Assembly (NCBI GenBank): GCA_900768685.1
Contig: CAAGDX010000020.1
Location: 1 to 49,584 of the forward strand
DNA: 49,584 bases
Origin: Bacteroidales bacterium
Lineage (GTDB): Bacteria; Bacteroidota; Bacteroidia; Bacteroidales; Muribaculaceae
Reading direction: 5' to 3'
The number at the start of each line of letters is the position of its first letter. Position 1 is the first letter of the stretch. Below the pieces are notes generated by a model. That model searched no databases. It was not told where the DNA came from and saw nothing but the letters and a program-made list of their open reading frames with translations. Positions 16,383 through 24,792 of this stretch are shown piece after piece. Position numbers and translations under genes: made by a program.

Positions 16383-17924
16383 ATGGATATAATAATTACA
16401 GTAATCATTGCACTGGCTGCACTCTGCGTAGGAGTGGTTGTCACTATTGCAATACAGAGAAACATGGCACATACACGTGCTAAAGGTATCCTTGAAGAGG
16501 CTGAAAAAGAAGCCGAGGTGCTTAAGAAAAACAAACTCCTTGAAGCTAAAGAAGAAGAGCTTAAAATAGTTTCCGAAGCTGAAAAACAGGCTAACCAGAG
16601 AATGTCTCGCCTGCAGTCACAAGAAGCTAAACTCAAACAGCGTGAAATCCAGCTGAACCAGCAGCAAGGTGAAAATCAGCGTACTAAGAACGAACTGGAC
16701 GGCGTACGTGCAAACCTTGAAGCGCAAATAGCTGCAAACGACGCTCGCAAAGAGGAATTGGACAAACTCATTCTCTCTGAACGTCAGGAACTTGAAGCAA
16801 TCTCCGGACTTTCCTCAGAAGAAGCTAAGGATAAACTCATAGAGTCGCTCAAAGACGAGGCTAAAACAGCTGCAGCTTCATATATCAACGATATCATGGA
16901 CGAAGCTAAGATGACTGCAAACAAGGAGGCTAAAAGAATTGTTGTCCAGTCTATCCAGCGTGTTGCTACTGAAACGGCTATTGAAAACTCCGTGACTATC
17001 TTCCATATTGATTCCGACGAAATTAAAGGTCGCATCATCGGTCGCGAAGGACGTAATATCCGTGCTCTTGAAGCCGCTACAGGTATTGAAATCATCGTTG
17101 ACGACACTCCGGAAGCTATTGTGCTTTCCGGCTTTGACCCTGTTCGCCGTGAAATAGCTCGTCTTGCACTTCACCAGCTTGTGGCAGACGGCAGAATCCA
17201 CCCTGCAAGAATTGAAGAAGTGGTGGCTAAAGTTCGCAAACAGATTGAAGAAGAAATCATTGAAACAGGTAAACGCACCACTATAGACCTCGGTATTCAT
17301 GGTCTCCACCCGGATCTTATCCGCCTTGTGGGTAAAATGAAATACCGTTCAAGTTACGGACAAAACTTGCTCCAGCACTCTCGCGAAACTGCGAACCTCT
17401 GTGCTATTATGGCTTCAGAACTCGGTCTCAACCCGAAGAAGGCTCGCCGTGCAGGACTTCTCCACGATATAGGCAAGGTGCCTGATGAAGAACCGGAACT
17501 CCCGCACGCACTTCTGGGTATGAAACTTGCAGAAAAATACAAGGAAAAACCGGAAATCTGCAATGCTATCGGTGCTCACCACGATGAAGTGGAACAAACC
17601 ACTCTCCTTGCTCCTATCGTGCAAGTGTGCGACGCTATCTCCGGTGCTCGCCCGGGTGCACGCCGTGAAATCGTGGAAGCATACATCAAACGTCTTAATG
17701 ACCTTGAACAGCTCGCTCTCAGCTATCCGGGCGTAATTAAAACTTACGCTATCCAGGCAGGACGCGAACTCCGCGTGATTGTGGGTGCTGACAAGATTGA
17801 CGATGTTGAAACAGAAAAACTCTCTGCTGAAATAGCAAAACGCATACAAGACGAAATGACTTACCCGGGACAGGTGAAAATCACCGTTATCCGTGAAACT
17901 CGTTCCGTAAGCTTTGCTAAATAA
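16383..17924 (+). CDS. rny: Ribonuclease Y
   Basis: 513 residues. An N-terminal membrane helix (about 4-24) anchors it in the inner membrane. It is followed by a long charged coiled coil (about 30-190), a KH RNA-binding domain with GRIIGREGRNI (216-226), and an HD phosphodiesterase domain with AGLLHDIGK (HD at 361-362) and AHHDEVE. This is the full domain order and usual length of RNase Y, which starts mRNA decay by endonucleolytic cuts. It lies downstream of the structured RNA and 9 nt before ricT. The pairing is notable because in Bacillus RicT belongs to a complex that acts with RNase Y. Confidence 0.97.
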   Translation: MDIIITVIIALAALCVGVVVTIAIQRNMAHTRAKGILEEAEKEAEVLKKNKLLEAKEEELKIVSEAEKQANQRMSRLQSQEAKLKQREIQLNQQQGENQRTKNELDGVRANLEAQIAANDARKEELDKLILSERQELEAISGLSSEEAKDKLIESLKDEAKTAAASYINDIMDEAKMTANKEAKRIVVQSIQRVATETAIENSVTIFHIDSDEIKGRIIGREGRNIRALEAATGIEIIVDDTPEAIVLSGFDPVRREIARLALHQLVADGRIHPARIEEVVAKVRKQIEEEIIETGKRTTIDLGIHGLHPDLIRLVGKMKYRSSYGQNLLQHSRETANLCAIMASELGLNPKKARRAGLLHDIGKVPDEEPELPHALLGMKLAEKYKEKPEICNAIGAHHDEVEQTTLLAPIVQVCDAISGARPGARREIVEAYIKRLNDLEQLALSYPGVIKTYAIQAGRELRVIVGADKIDDVETEKLSAEIAKRIQDEMTYPGQVKITVIRETRSVSFAK

Positions 17925-17933
17925 TCACTTAAA

Positions 17934-19286
17934 ATGCCAATCGAAGAAGATAAAATAACACCCATCGAGAATATCCCGGATCAAGAGTCGCTCGAGGAGT
18001 CTATGCCGCAATCAACATACCATGTTCATTGCGACGGTTGCAAGTCTCCCCGAGGAAAGTTGCACTGTTGCAACTGGCTTGACGACGTTCCCGGCGGATA
18101 TGCCGATGACGATATGGTGGAGGTTCAGTTTAAGAATACGCGTAAAGGTTTTTACAAAAATTCTTCAAATCTGGAACTCAAAATAGGTGATTGGGTGGCA
18201 GTGGAAGCCTCTCCGGGACACGATATCGGTCAGGTTACCATGGTGGGAGCACTCGTGCGACTGCAAATGCGTAAGTCCAACATCCGCAAAGATGCGGAAA
18301 TCCGTCGCGTGTTCCGCCTTGCTCGCCCCGCAGATATGGAAAAATTCGAGGAAGCCAAGGCTCGCGAGAACGATACTATGATTCGTTCACGCAAAATTGC
18401 AGAGGACCTCAATTTGAATATGAAAATCGGTGACGTGGAATACCAGGGCGACGGAAGTAAAGCCATTTTCTATTATATCGCCGATGAACGCGTGGATTTC
18501 CGTCAACTCATCCGTGTCCTTGCAGATGCTTTCAAGGTTCGCATAGAAATGAAACAGATTGGTGCAAGGCAGGAAGCCGGCAGAATAGGTGGTATCGGTC
18601 CTTGCGGACGTCCGCTGTGCTGTGCAAGTTGGATGACAAACTTTGTTTCCGTTTCCACCAGTGCCGCTCGCTACCAAGATATTTCCCTGAATCCGCAGAA
18701 ACTTGCAGGACAGTGTGCAAAACTCAAATGTTGCTTGAACTTTGAAGCAGATGCTTACGTGGAATGTGTGAAACGTCTGCCGTCGCGTGAAATACGCCTT
18801 GAAACGGCAGATGCCACTTATTTCCATTTCAAGACAGACATCTTCAAGCGTGAGATAACTTATTCTACGGATAAATCTGTCCCGGCGAACCTCGTGACTA
18901 TCTCTGCCGACCGTGCTTTTGAAATAATAAGTATGAACAAAAACGGCGAGAAACCGTTGCAATTACAAGCCGACGGAACAAAAACGGAGAAGCCTAAAGG
19001 TGAATATTCGGACCTCCTCGGACAGGACGACCTCACTCGCTTCGACAAAAAGAAAAAGAAGAAAAACAAAAACAAAAATCAGCGACGTGACGGTGAACAA
19101 CGCCCTAAACCTGAAAATATCTCCGAGAAGCCGGAAGAACAGCCTCAGCAGCAAGCTCCCGTAAATGCTCAGGAAGGTGAACAGCCTCAGCAAAATCCAC
19201 ATAAAAAACAGTGGAAACGGTTCAAAAACAAGGGATTTAAGCAGAATAACAATCCGCAGAACGGAAATAATGAAACAGGCTCTTAA
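17934..19286 (+). CDS. ricT: RicT/YaaT-like PSP1-domain protein
   Basis: 450 residues. The PSP1 domain contains several conserved cysteines: C33, C36, C45, C46, then GPCGRPLCC and QCAKLKCC, which in the RicAFT complex hold iron-sulfur clusters. The C-terminal ~90 residues are low-complexity: Lys/Asn-rich (KKKKKKNKNKNQRR), then Pro/Gln-rich. This tail is absent from the Bacillus protein and may bind nucleic acid. It lies just after rny, and its last 17 nt overlap gldH. In Bacillus, the Ric proteins modulate RNase Y and competence or sporulation. The role in Bacteroidales is inferred. Confidence 0.92.
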   Translation: MPIEEDKITPIENIPDQESLEESMPQSTYHVHCDGCKSPRGKLHCCNWLDDVPGGYADDDMVEVQFKNTRKGFYKNSSNLELKIGDWVAVEASPGHDIGQVTMVGALVRLQMRKSNIRKDAEIRRVFRLARPADMEKFEEAKARENDTMIRSRKIAEDLNLNMKIGDVEYQGDGSKAIFYYIADERVDFRQLIRVLADAFKVRIEMKQIGARQEAGRIGGIGPCGRPLCCASWMTNFVSVSTSAARYQDISLNPQKLAGQCAKLKCCLNFEADAYVECVKRLPSREIRLETADATYFHFKTDIFKREITYSTDKSVPANLVTISADRAFEIISMNKNGEKPLQLQADGTKTEKPKGEYSDLLGQDDLTRFDKKKKKKNKNKNQRRDGEQRPKPENISEKPEEQPQQQAPVNAQEGEQPQQNPHKKQWKRFKNKGFKQNNNPQNGNNETGS

Positions 19287-19740
19287 ACTGATTAACATTA
19301 TATGCCTTACATTGTGCTTGGGTGCTTGCTCGCCCAAGCATAATGATTACAGTGAGTTCAAGACTTTGGATTTGAAAGGTTGGGCTTACGGTGATACGTT
19401 GACGTATAATGTTGAACATCAAGACAGTATAGTGGAAGGTAACCTGTTTTTGGCATTACGCCATTCAAACGATTACCTTTATCAAAATCTCTGGCTTGAA
19501 GTGCAGTTTACGGATGCTGACAAGCTCCGATACACAGATACTCTGAACATTATCCTTGCCGACGTCTATGGCAGGTGGAACGGAAAGGGAATAGGTGTAA
19601 GCTATCAGAAACAAGTGCTTCTGAAGCGAAACTTCCGTCATGCAAACGGTTGCCCCGTAACGGTTCGCCACATAATGCGTACGGACACTCTCTGTGAAAT
19701 AGAACTCGTGGGTATAGATTTTGTTCAAAAAGCAAAATAA
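19270..19740 (+). CDS. gldH: Gliding motility lipoprotein GldH
   Basis: 156 residues from the ATG at 19270. The signal ends in a lipobox LGAC with Cys20, so it is a lipoprotein. The body fits the GldH family (GWAYGDTLTY near the start, then LWLEVQFTDADKLRYTDTL). GldH is needed for gliding in Flavobacterium and is kept in non-gliding Bacteroidales, where its task is unclear but may relate to the cell envelope or T9SS. The start lies inside the end of ricT (17-nt overlap), suggesting coupling. A longer frame beginning at 19165 is rejected because it would bury the lipobox. Confidence 0.88.
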   Translation: MKQALKLINIICLTLCLGACSPKHNDYSEFKTLDLKGWAYGDTLTYNVEHQDSIVEGNLFLALRHSNDYLYQNLWLEVQFTDADKLRYTDTLNIILADVYGRWNGKGIGVSYQKQVLLKRNFRHANGCPVTVRHIMRTDTLCEIELVGIDFVQKAK

Positions 19741-19780
19741 CCAAAGCCGCAAACAGGGCGGAACTTAAATTGTAAAAATT

Positions 19781-20422
19781 ATGGTATGTAAACCGGACAG
19801 CCTCATTTTTGATATGGACGGCACAATGTGGGATGCCGTGGACTCATATTGCAAAATATGGGACGTGACATCTGATGCATTCGGAATCCGCCGTCGCATC
19901 GGTCGTGACGAACTCCTTGCTACTATGGGACTGACGATTGACCAAATTTTTGACCGCCTTTTCCCCGATTCCGCCTTTGACAGAGCGGAATACCTCACAC
20001 TTTTGGCAGACAATGAGCGAAAAATGATGCCTGTGCTTGGTGGAAAACTGTATCCCGGTGTGGCTGAAAACGTGCCGCTGCTCGCAAAGCAATATAAACT
20101 GCTTATGGTGAGCAACTGCGGTGCAGAAGGACTGAAAAATTTCCTTGCTTTCACGGGATTGGGCGAATATTTCATGGATACTCTCACTTTTGGTGAGACA
20201 GGGTGCGACAAACCGGAGAATATCCGCCTGATAGTGCAGAGAAACAGTCTGGAAAATCCTTTATATGTGGGAGATACAGCCGGAGACTGCCGTTCCGCAC
20301 ATGCTGCCGGAGTGAAAATGCTCCATGTGACATACGGCTTCGGCACTTGCAATGATGCTGAATATACAGCTAATAGTTTTGATGAACTGACAAAAATGTT
20401 ACTGAACAATGGAAATGAATGA
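19781..20422 (+). CDS. HAD superfamily phosphatase (phosphoglycolate phosphatase-like)
   Basis: 213 residues. HAD motif I is DMDGTMWD (11-18), motif II VSNCG (110-114), the motif III lysine is in CDKPEN (about 144) and motif IV is VGDTAGD (163-169). A helical cap lies between motifs I and II. It should remove phosphate from a small metabolite in the cytoplasm. The substrate cannot be told from sequence. It overlaps the next gene by 14 nt. Confidence 0.9.
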   Translation: MVCKPDSLIFDMDGTMWDAVDSYCKIWDVTSDAFGIRRRIGRDELLATMGLTIDQIFDRLFPDSAFDRAEYLTLLADNERKMMPVLGGKLYPGVAENVPLLAKQYKLLMVSNCGAEGLKNFLAFTGLGEYFMDTLTFGETGCDKPENIRLIVQRNSLENPLYVGDTAGDCRSAHAAGVKMLHVTYGFGTCNDAEYTANSFDELTKMLLNNGNE

Positions 20423-21599
20423 TATTTGCCTTTTGCCTGAAAATGAGCCGGAAGTACGCTACGCAAAGGTGTGCGGGCTCCTTGCGGACTCCGGTATAGA
20501 CATGGCACTGATAGCAGACAATGCAACGATATATTACCTCACCGGTCGTGTTTTTAACGGCTTTGTGGCACTTTATGCCGGATGCCCGGAGAAAACGCAG
20601 TACTTCGTACGTCGCCCTGTGGGACTTGAAGGAAAAAATGTTCACTATATTCGCAAACCGGAAGATATTCCGGCACTGATGAGTACCGAAATCAGCACTG
20701 TGGGACTTGAACTTGAAGTGCAGCCTTACTCTGTTTGCACTCGTCTTGCCGCCGTTTTTGAGGGCAAAAAAGTGATGAACGTCAGTGGTGCTGTCCGCAA
20801 AGCTCGTTCCGTGAAGACTAAGCACGAACAGAATCTCCTCCAGTGGAGCGGTATCATTCACGAAATAGTCTATGACAACATTCCAAAACTCTACCGCGAA
20901 GGCATGACGGACACGGAATTTCAGATTGAAATAGAACGTGAATCACGTTTGCGCGGATGTCTTGGACAATTCCGCATTTCCGGTGCCTCTATGGAACTTT
21001 TTATGGCAAATATCCTTGCCGGCGACAATGCCGATAACCCTACGCCATACGATTTTGCTATGGGTGGAGCAGGTATAGACCCGTCGCTGCCTGTGGGGGC
21101 AAACGACACCGTTCTGCAACCCGGAATGTCCGTAATGGTGGATTGCAACGGTAATTACACCGGATATATGACTGATATGACGCGTGTTTTCTCTATCGGC
21201 AAACTCAGCGACCTCGCTTATAAGGCTCACGATTGCAGTCGTGCCATCTGCCGCAGAATAGAGGAGATAGCCCGTCCGGGAACGGAAGCAAAAGTGCTTT
21301 ACGAGGAGGCAGTACGCATAGCCGGTGAGGCAGGACTTGCGGATTATTTTATGGGACATCGTCAGAAAGCCGGTTTTGTGGGGCATGGTATCGGTATTGA
21401 AATAAATGAAGCTCCGGTGCTCGCTCCTCGCAGCCGTGATATCCTGGAAGCGGGAAATGTGATTGCCGTAGAACCCAAATTCGTGATTCCCGGTACAGGT
21501 GCCGTGGGCATTGAAAACAGCTATATAATCACGGAAAACGAGCCGATGATAATCACCACGGCGGAAGAAAAAATTATAGACCTTGCAAATCCTGAATGA
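20409..21599 (+). CDS. M24 family metallopeptidase (Xaa-Pro aminopeptidase/dipeptidase type)
   Basis: 396 residues. An N-terminal creatinase-like domain (about 1-130) precedes the pita-bread catalytic domain. The five metal ligands are visible: D245, D256, H326 (VGHGIGIEI), E355 (VEPKF) and E369 (GIENSY). It probably cleaves peptide bonds next to proline using two metal ions, in the cytoplasm. The start may be ATG 20409 or 20415. It overlaps the HAD gene by 14 nt and the next gene by 4 nt, so the three form a tightly coupled operon. Confidence 0.92.
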   Translation: MEMNDICLLPENEPEVRYAKVCGLLADSGIDMALIADNATIYYLTGRVFNGFVALYAGCPEKTQYFVRRPVGLEGKNVHYIRKPEDIPALMSTEISTVGLELEVQPYSVCTRLAAVFEGKKVMNVSGAVRKARSVKTKHEQNLLQWSGIIHEIVYDNIPKLYREGMTDTEFQIEIERESRLRGCLGQFRISGASMELFMANILAGDNADNPTPYDFAMGGAGIDPSLPVGANDTVLQPGMSVMVDCNGNYTGYMTDMTRVFSIGKLSDLAYKAHDCSRAICRRIEEIARPGTEAKVLYEEAVRIAGEAGLADYFMGHRQKAGFVGHGIGIEINEAPVLAPRSRDILEAGNVIAVEPKFVIPGTGAVGIENSYIITENEPMIITTAEEKIIDLANPE

Positions 21600-23014
21600 T
21601 GAATATCAAAGACAAAATAGATAAACCTGTTTTTCACCTTGTGGGCGAGGCGGCAGATGACTTGCAGCGTGAATGTTACGTTGTGGGCGGCTATGTCCGT
21701 GACCTAATCTTGAATCGTCATTCAAAAGATATTGATTTTGTGACTGTTGGCAGCGGAATTGAACTGGCTGAAACTCTTGCAAAAAAGCTCGGCAAAAGAG
21801 CAAGGGTGAACGTTTATCGCAATTTCGGCACGGCACAGGTGCGTACTGCAGATATGGAACTGGAATTTGTGGGTGCACGCCGTGAATCATACAATAGAAA
21901 CAGTCGCAAGCCGATAGTGGAAGACGGTACGCTTGACGATGACCTCAGTCGCCGTGATTTCACGATAAATGCACTTGCACTATGCGTGAATAAAGACCGT
22001 TTTGGTGAACTTGTGGATAAATTTGATGGATTGAGTGATATGGAACGTCGCACAATCCGCACTCCGCTTGACCCCGATATCACTTTTAGTGACGACCCTC
22101 TCAGAATGATGCGTGCCATCCGTTTTGCCACTCAGCTCCGCTTTAAGATAGACTATGCAACTTTTGAAGCTATCAAGGACAATGTGGAGCGTATCTCCAT
22201 TATTTCCGCAGAGCGAATATATTCCGAACTGACTAAAATAATGGAAAGTCCCAAGCCGTCTATAGGCTGGATGTTGCTGTACGACAGCGGTTTGCTCTCT
22301 GCGATTCTGCCGGAACTTGCGGCACTGAAGGGTGTAGATACCGTAAACGGGCGTTCTCACAAAGACAATTTCTACCACACCATGCAGGTGCTGGACAAGG
22401 TGGCTGAAAAAAGTGATAATGTATGGCTGCGTTGGGCTGCACTTTTCCACGATATAGGCAAAGCTACTACAAAACGCTGGATTGACGGGCAAGGATGGAC
22501 TTTCCACAATCACAATTTTGTGGGTTCCAAGATGTTAGGCACTATTTTTCACCGTCTGAAATTTCCGCTTGACGACAAATTCAAGTACGTTCAGAAACTC
22601 GTGGAATTGCACATGCGTCCTATCTCACTTGTGGAGGATATAGTCACGGATTCTGCAATTCGCAGGCTGATGTTTGATGCCGGTGAAGACCTTGAAGACC
22701 TTATGACGCTCTGCGAAGCGGACATCACGTCTAAAAACAGCGACAAGGTGAAAAGATTCCTGGATAACTATGTGCTTGTTCGCAACAAGATGATAGACCT
22801 TGAAAAGCGTGACAGCATCCGCACATGGCAGCCTCCTATCTCCGGCAACGATATTATGGACACTTTTGGCATTGGACAGTGCCAGTATGTGGGTGATATA
22901 AAGCGTTTTGTGAAGGATTCCCTCCTTGAATCCGACACCCCGAATGACCCGGAACTTGCCAGGAAACTGATGATACAAAAGGGTAGGGAATTAGGTCTGG
23001 AACCTGTAAAGTAG
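21596..23014 (+). CDS. CCA tRNA nucleotidyltransferase / poly(A) polymerase family protein with HD domain
   Basis: 472 residues. The class II nucleotidyltransferase core shows GGYVRD (31-36), the metal-binding DID (45-47) and RRDFTINAL (119-127). A C-terminal HD domain has LFHDIGK (H305, D306). It adds or repairs the 3' CCA end of tRNA, and the HD domain is likely a phosphohydrolase. Its start overlaps the stop of the M24 gene by 4 nt. It is followed by a long bidirectional terminator. Confidence 0.93.
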   Translation: MMNIKDKIDKPVFHLVGEAADDLQRECYVVGGYVRDLILNRHSKDIDFVTVGSGIELAETLAKKLGKRARVNVYRNFGTAQVRTADMELEFVGARRESYNRNSRKPIVEDGTLDDDLSRRDFTINALALCVNKDRFGELVDKFDGLSDMERRTIRTPLDPDITFSDDPLRMMRAIRFATQLRFKIDYATFEAIKDNVERISIISAERIYSELTKIMESPKPSIGWMLLYDSGLLSAILPELAALKGVDTVNGRSHKDNFYHTMQVLDKVAEKSDNVWLRWAALFHDIGKATTKRWIDGQGWTFHNHNFVGSKMLGTIFHRLKFPLDDKFKYVQKLVELHMRPISLVEDIVTDSAIRRLMFDAGEDLEDLMTLCEADITSKNSDKVKRFLDNYVLVRNKMIDLEKRDSIRTWQPPISGNDIMDTFGIGQCQYVGDIKRFVKDSLLESDTPNDPELARKLMIQKGRELGLEPVK

Positions 23015-23033
23015 TGAGTTATAACTCAATGAG

Positions 23034-23076
23034 ATATAATAAGTGCCGAAGATTTTTTCTCCGGCACTTATTATAT
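23034..23076. terminator. Bidirectional terminator between convergent genes
   Basis: A perfect 15-bp stem (23034-23048 with 23062-23076) with a 13-nt T-rich loop. T-rich sequence on one side and A-rich on the other let it serve both the CCA-transferase gene (+) and the DJ-1 gene (-). Confidence 0.85.
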
Positions 23077-23091
23077 TGTAGCGATATATGT

Positions 23092-23670
23092 TTATAAATA
23101 AATGTTTATAGGCTGGTGATAGTGGAGCATTGCTGCACCAATTTCCTGTGCTAATCCTTCGCCAAGAGAAGTGGCAACAATTGCCAAGGCAAACAGAGAA
23201 GCGGAAGCAGGTCCGTTTGCAGTGATGATATTGCCGTCTTTCACAACCGGGGCGTCTTTGCGTAAAACCTTGTCTATAAAGCCGCTTTCGCAACCGGGAT
23301 AGCAAGTTGCTTCTTTGCCGTCAAGAATACCCAGCGGTGCAAGTACAAATGCGGGAGCTGCACAAATTGCAGCCACCTTACCTCCTTTATCAGCCTGTTC
23401 TTTAAGCAGTTTTCCGAGTTCTTCACAGTTGTGCAAGTTTATAGAACCCGGCATACCTCCGGGAGCGATGAGCCATTCCGCAGAAGTGATTTTTTCCTTG
23501 CAAAGAGCCGTGTCTGCTATTACTTTAATTCCATGAGCACCGGTCACATTGCAGTCGTCGTTTATAGAAACCGTCTTTACTTCCATTCCGGCACGTCGCA
23601 AAACGTCAACCACCGTCAGTGCTTCTATTTCTTCAAATCCGTTTGCTAAAAAAACATAAGATACGTTCAT
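23092..23670 (-). CDS. DJ-1/PfpI family protein
   Basis: 192 residues. DJ-1 fold features are the N-terminal GFEEIEA (with Glu16) and the nucleophile Cys103 in AAICAAPA. This family acts as glyoxalase III / deglycase or as a stress chaperone in the cytoplasm. Which activity applies is not shown. It is one of only two - strand genes and convergent with the CCA-transferase gene. No clear promoter box was found in the 129 nt before its start. Confidence 0.92.
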   Translation of the reverse strand: MNVSYVFLANGFEEIEALTVVDVLRRAGMEVKTVSINDDCNVTGAHGIKVIADTALCKEKITSAEWLIAPGGMPGSINLHNCEELGKLLKEQADKGGKVAAICAAPAFVLAPLGILDGKEATCYPGCESGFIDKVLRKDAPVVKDGNIITANGPASASLFALAIVATSLGEGLAQEIGAAMLHYHQPINIYL

Positions 23671-23771
23671 TTTGATTATAATTTAGTGGGTTTTGGTATT
23701 ATTTTTATGTGGGTTTAGTAAGATTTTTAATGAAAAACAATTTTATGACTCTAAAGTTCAGAAAAAATAAT

Positions 23772-23779
23772 TACATTTG
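23772..23779 (+). promoter_or_regulatory. -7 box upstream of apbE
   Basis: TACATTTG, 20 nt before the apbE start. No TTTG at the correct -33 distance. Confidence 0.5.
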
Positions 23780-23799
23780 AAAATAATTTCGCAAGATTT

Positions 23800-24792
23800 A
23801 TGAAAAAAACTATAAAATTGCCACTTTTGGCTCTATTTGTTACACTTTTTTCCTGTTCCTCTCCGCAGTATCGGGATTTTAGCGGAATGGTGTGGAATAC
23901 TACCTTTTCCGTGACGTATTGCTCTGACAAAGTGTTGGAAGACTCTGTTCGTGCCGTATTTAGGAGTGTGGAACTGTCAGTTTCTCCGTTTAACGACAAG
24001 TCTATCGTTTCTGCGGTGAATCGCGGCGAGAATCCGGTAGTTGACAGTATTTTCAGTGATGTTTTTGCAGTTTCGCAGACTGTTTGTTCTATGAGCGGAG
24101 GACTTTTTGACCCTACTATTGCACCGATTGTAAACATCTGGGGCTTTGGCTACGAAAAAGGAGTAGAGCCCACGGATAGCGCTATCAGCGAGGTACTTAA
24201 AACAGTAGGAATACTTGATTGCAAGATTGTTAACGGTCATGTTCAGAAAAAATCGCCTGACACAAAATTCGATTTCTCTGCCGTGGCAAAGGGCTACGGC
24301 TGTGATGCGGTTGCTCGGATGCTGGAGAGAAACGGTTGTACGGATTATCTGGTGGAAATAGGAGGTGAAATTGCAGTTAAAGGACATAACGCAAAGGGAA
24401 ACAAGTGGAAAGTGATGATAGATGCTCCCGTTGAGAACAACGAGGAAGTACGTCACGACAGACTTGCCGTGATTGAGGTAACGGACTGTGGTGTAGCCAC
24501 TTCCGGTAACTATCGCAATTATTACACAGACGAAAACGGAAACAAAATAAGTCATACTCTTTCGCCTGTAACCGGTCGCCCTGCGGTGTCAGACTTGCTG
24601 AGTGTAACCGTGTTAGCCCCTGACTGTGCCACTGCAGATGCACTTGCCACTGCTTGTATGGCTCTCGGACTTGAAAAAGCGAAGGATATGATAGAAAATG
24701 CTCCCGGTGTGTCTGCACTCTTTGTGACATCCGGCAGTGAAAGTGAGTGGAAAACGGTTTCAACAAAAGGATTTCCTGAAATTTTAAGATAA
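23800..24792 (+). CDS. apbE: FAD:protein FMN transferase (ApbE), lipoprotein
   Basis: 330 residues with a lipoprotein signal (Cys19 in LFSCS). ApbE motifs are present: GLFDPTIAP (about 101-109), AKGYGCDAV (163-171), YLVEIGGE (183-190), ATSGNY (233-238), HTLSPVTGRP (252-261) and a terminal DALATA (280-285). It attaches FMN to a threonine of NQR or RNF subunits outside the inner membrane. Its stop overlaps the helicase start by one nucleotide (TAATG). Confidence 0.95.
   Translation: MKKTIKLPLLALFVTLFSCSSPQYRDFSGMVWNTTFSVTYCSDKVLEDSVRAVFRSVELSVSPFNDKSIVSAVNRGENPVVDSIFSDVFAVSQTVCSMSGGLFDPTIAPIVNIWGFGYEKGVEPTDSAISEVLKTVGILDCKIVNGHVQKKSPDTKFDFSAVAKGYGCDAVARMLERNGCTDYLVEIGGEIAVKGHNAKGNKWKVMIDAPVENNEEVRHDRLAVIEVTDCGVATSGNYRNYYTDENGNKISHTLSPVTGRPAVSDLLSVTVLAPDCATADALATACMALGLEKAKDMIENAPGVSALFVTSGSESEWKTVSTKGFPEILR

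Noticed and set aside
19165..19269. Longer N-terminus for gldH
   Set aside because: It would bury the lipobox and overlaps ricT by more than 100 nt.
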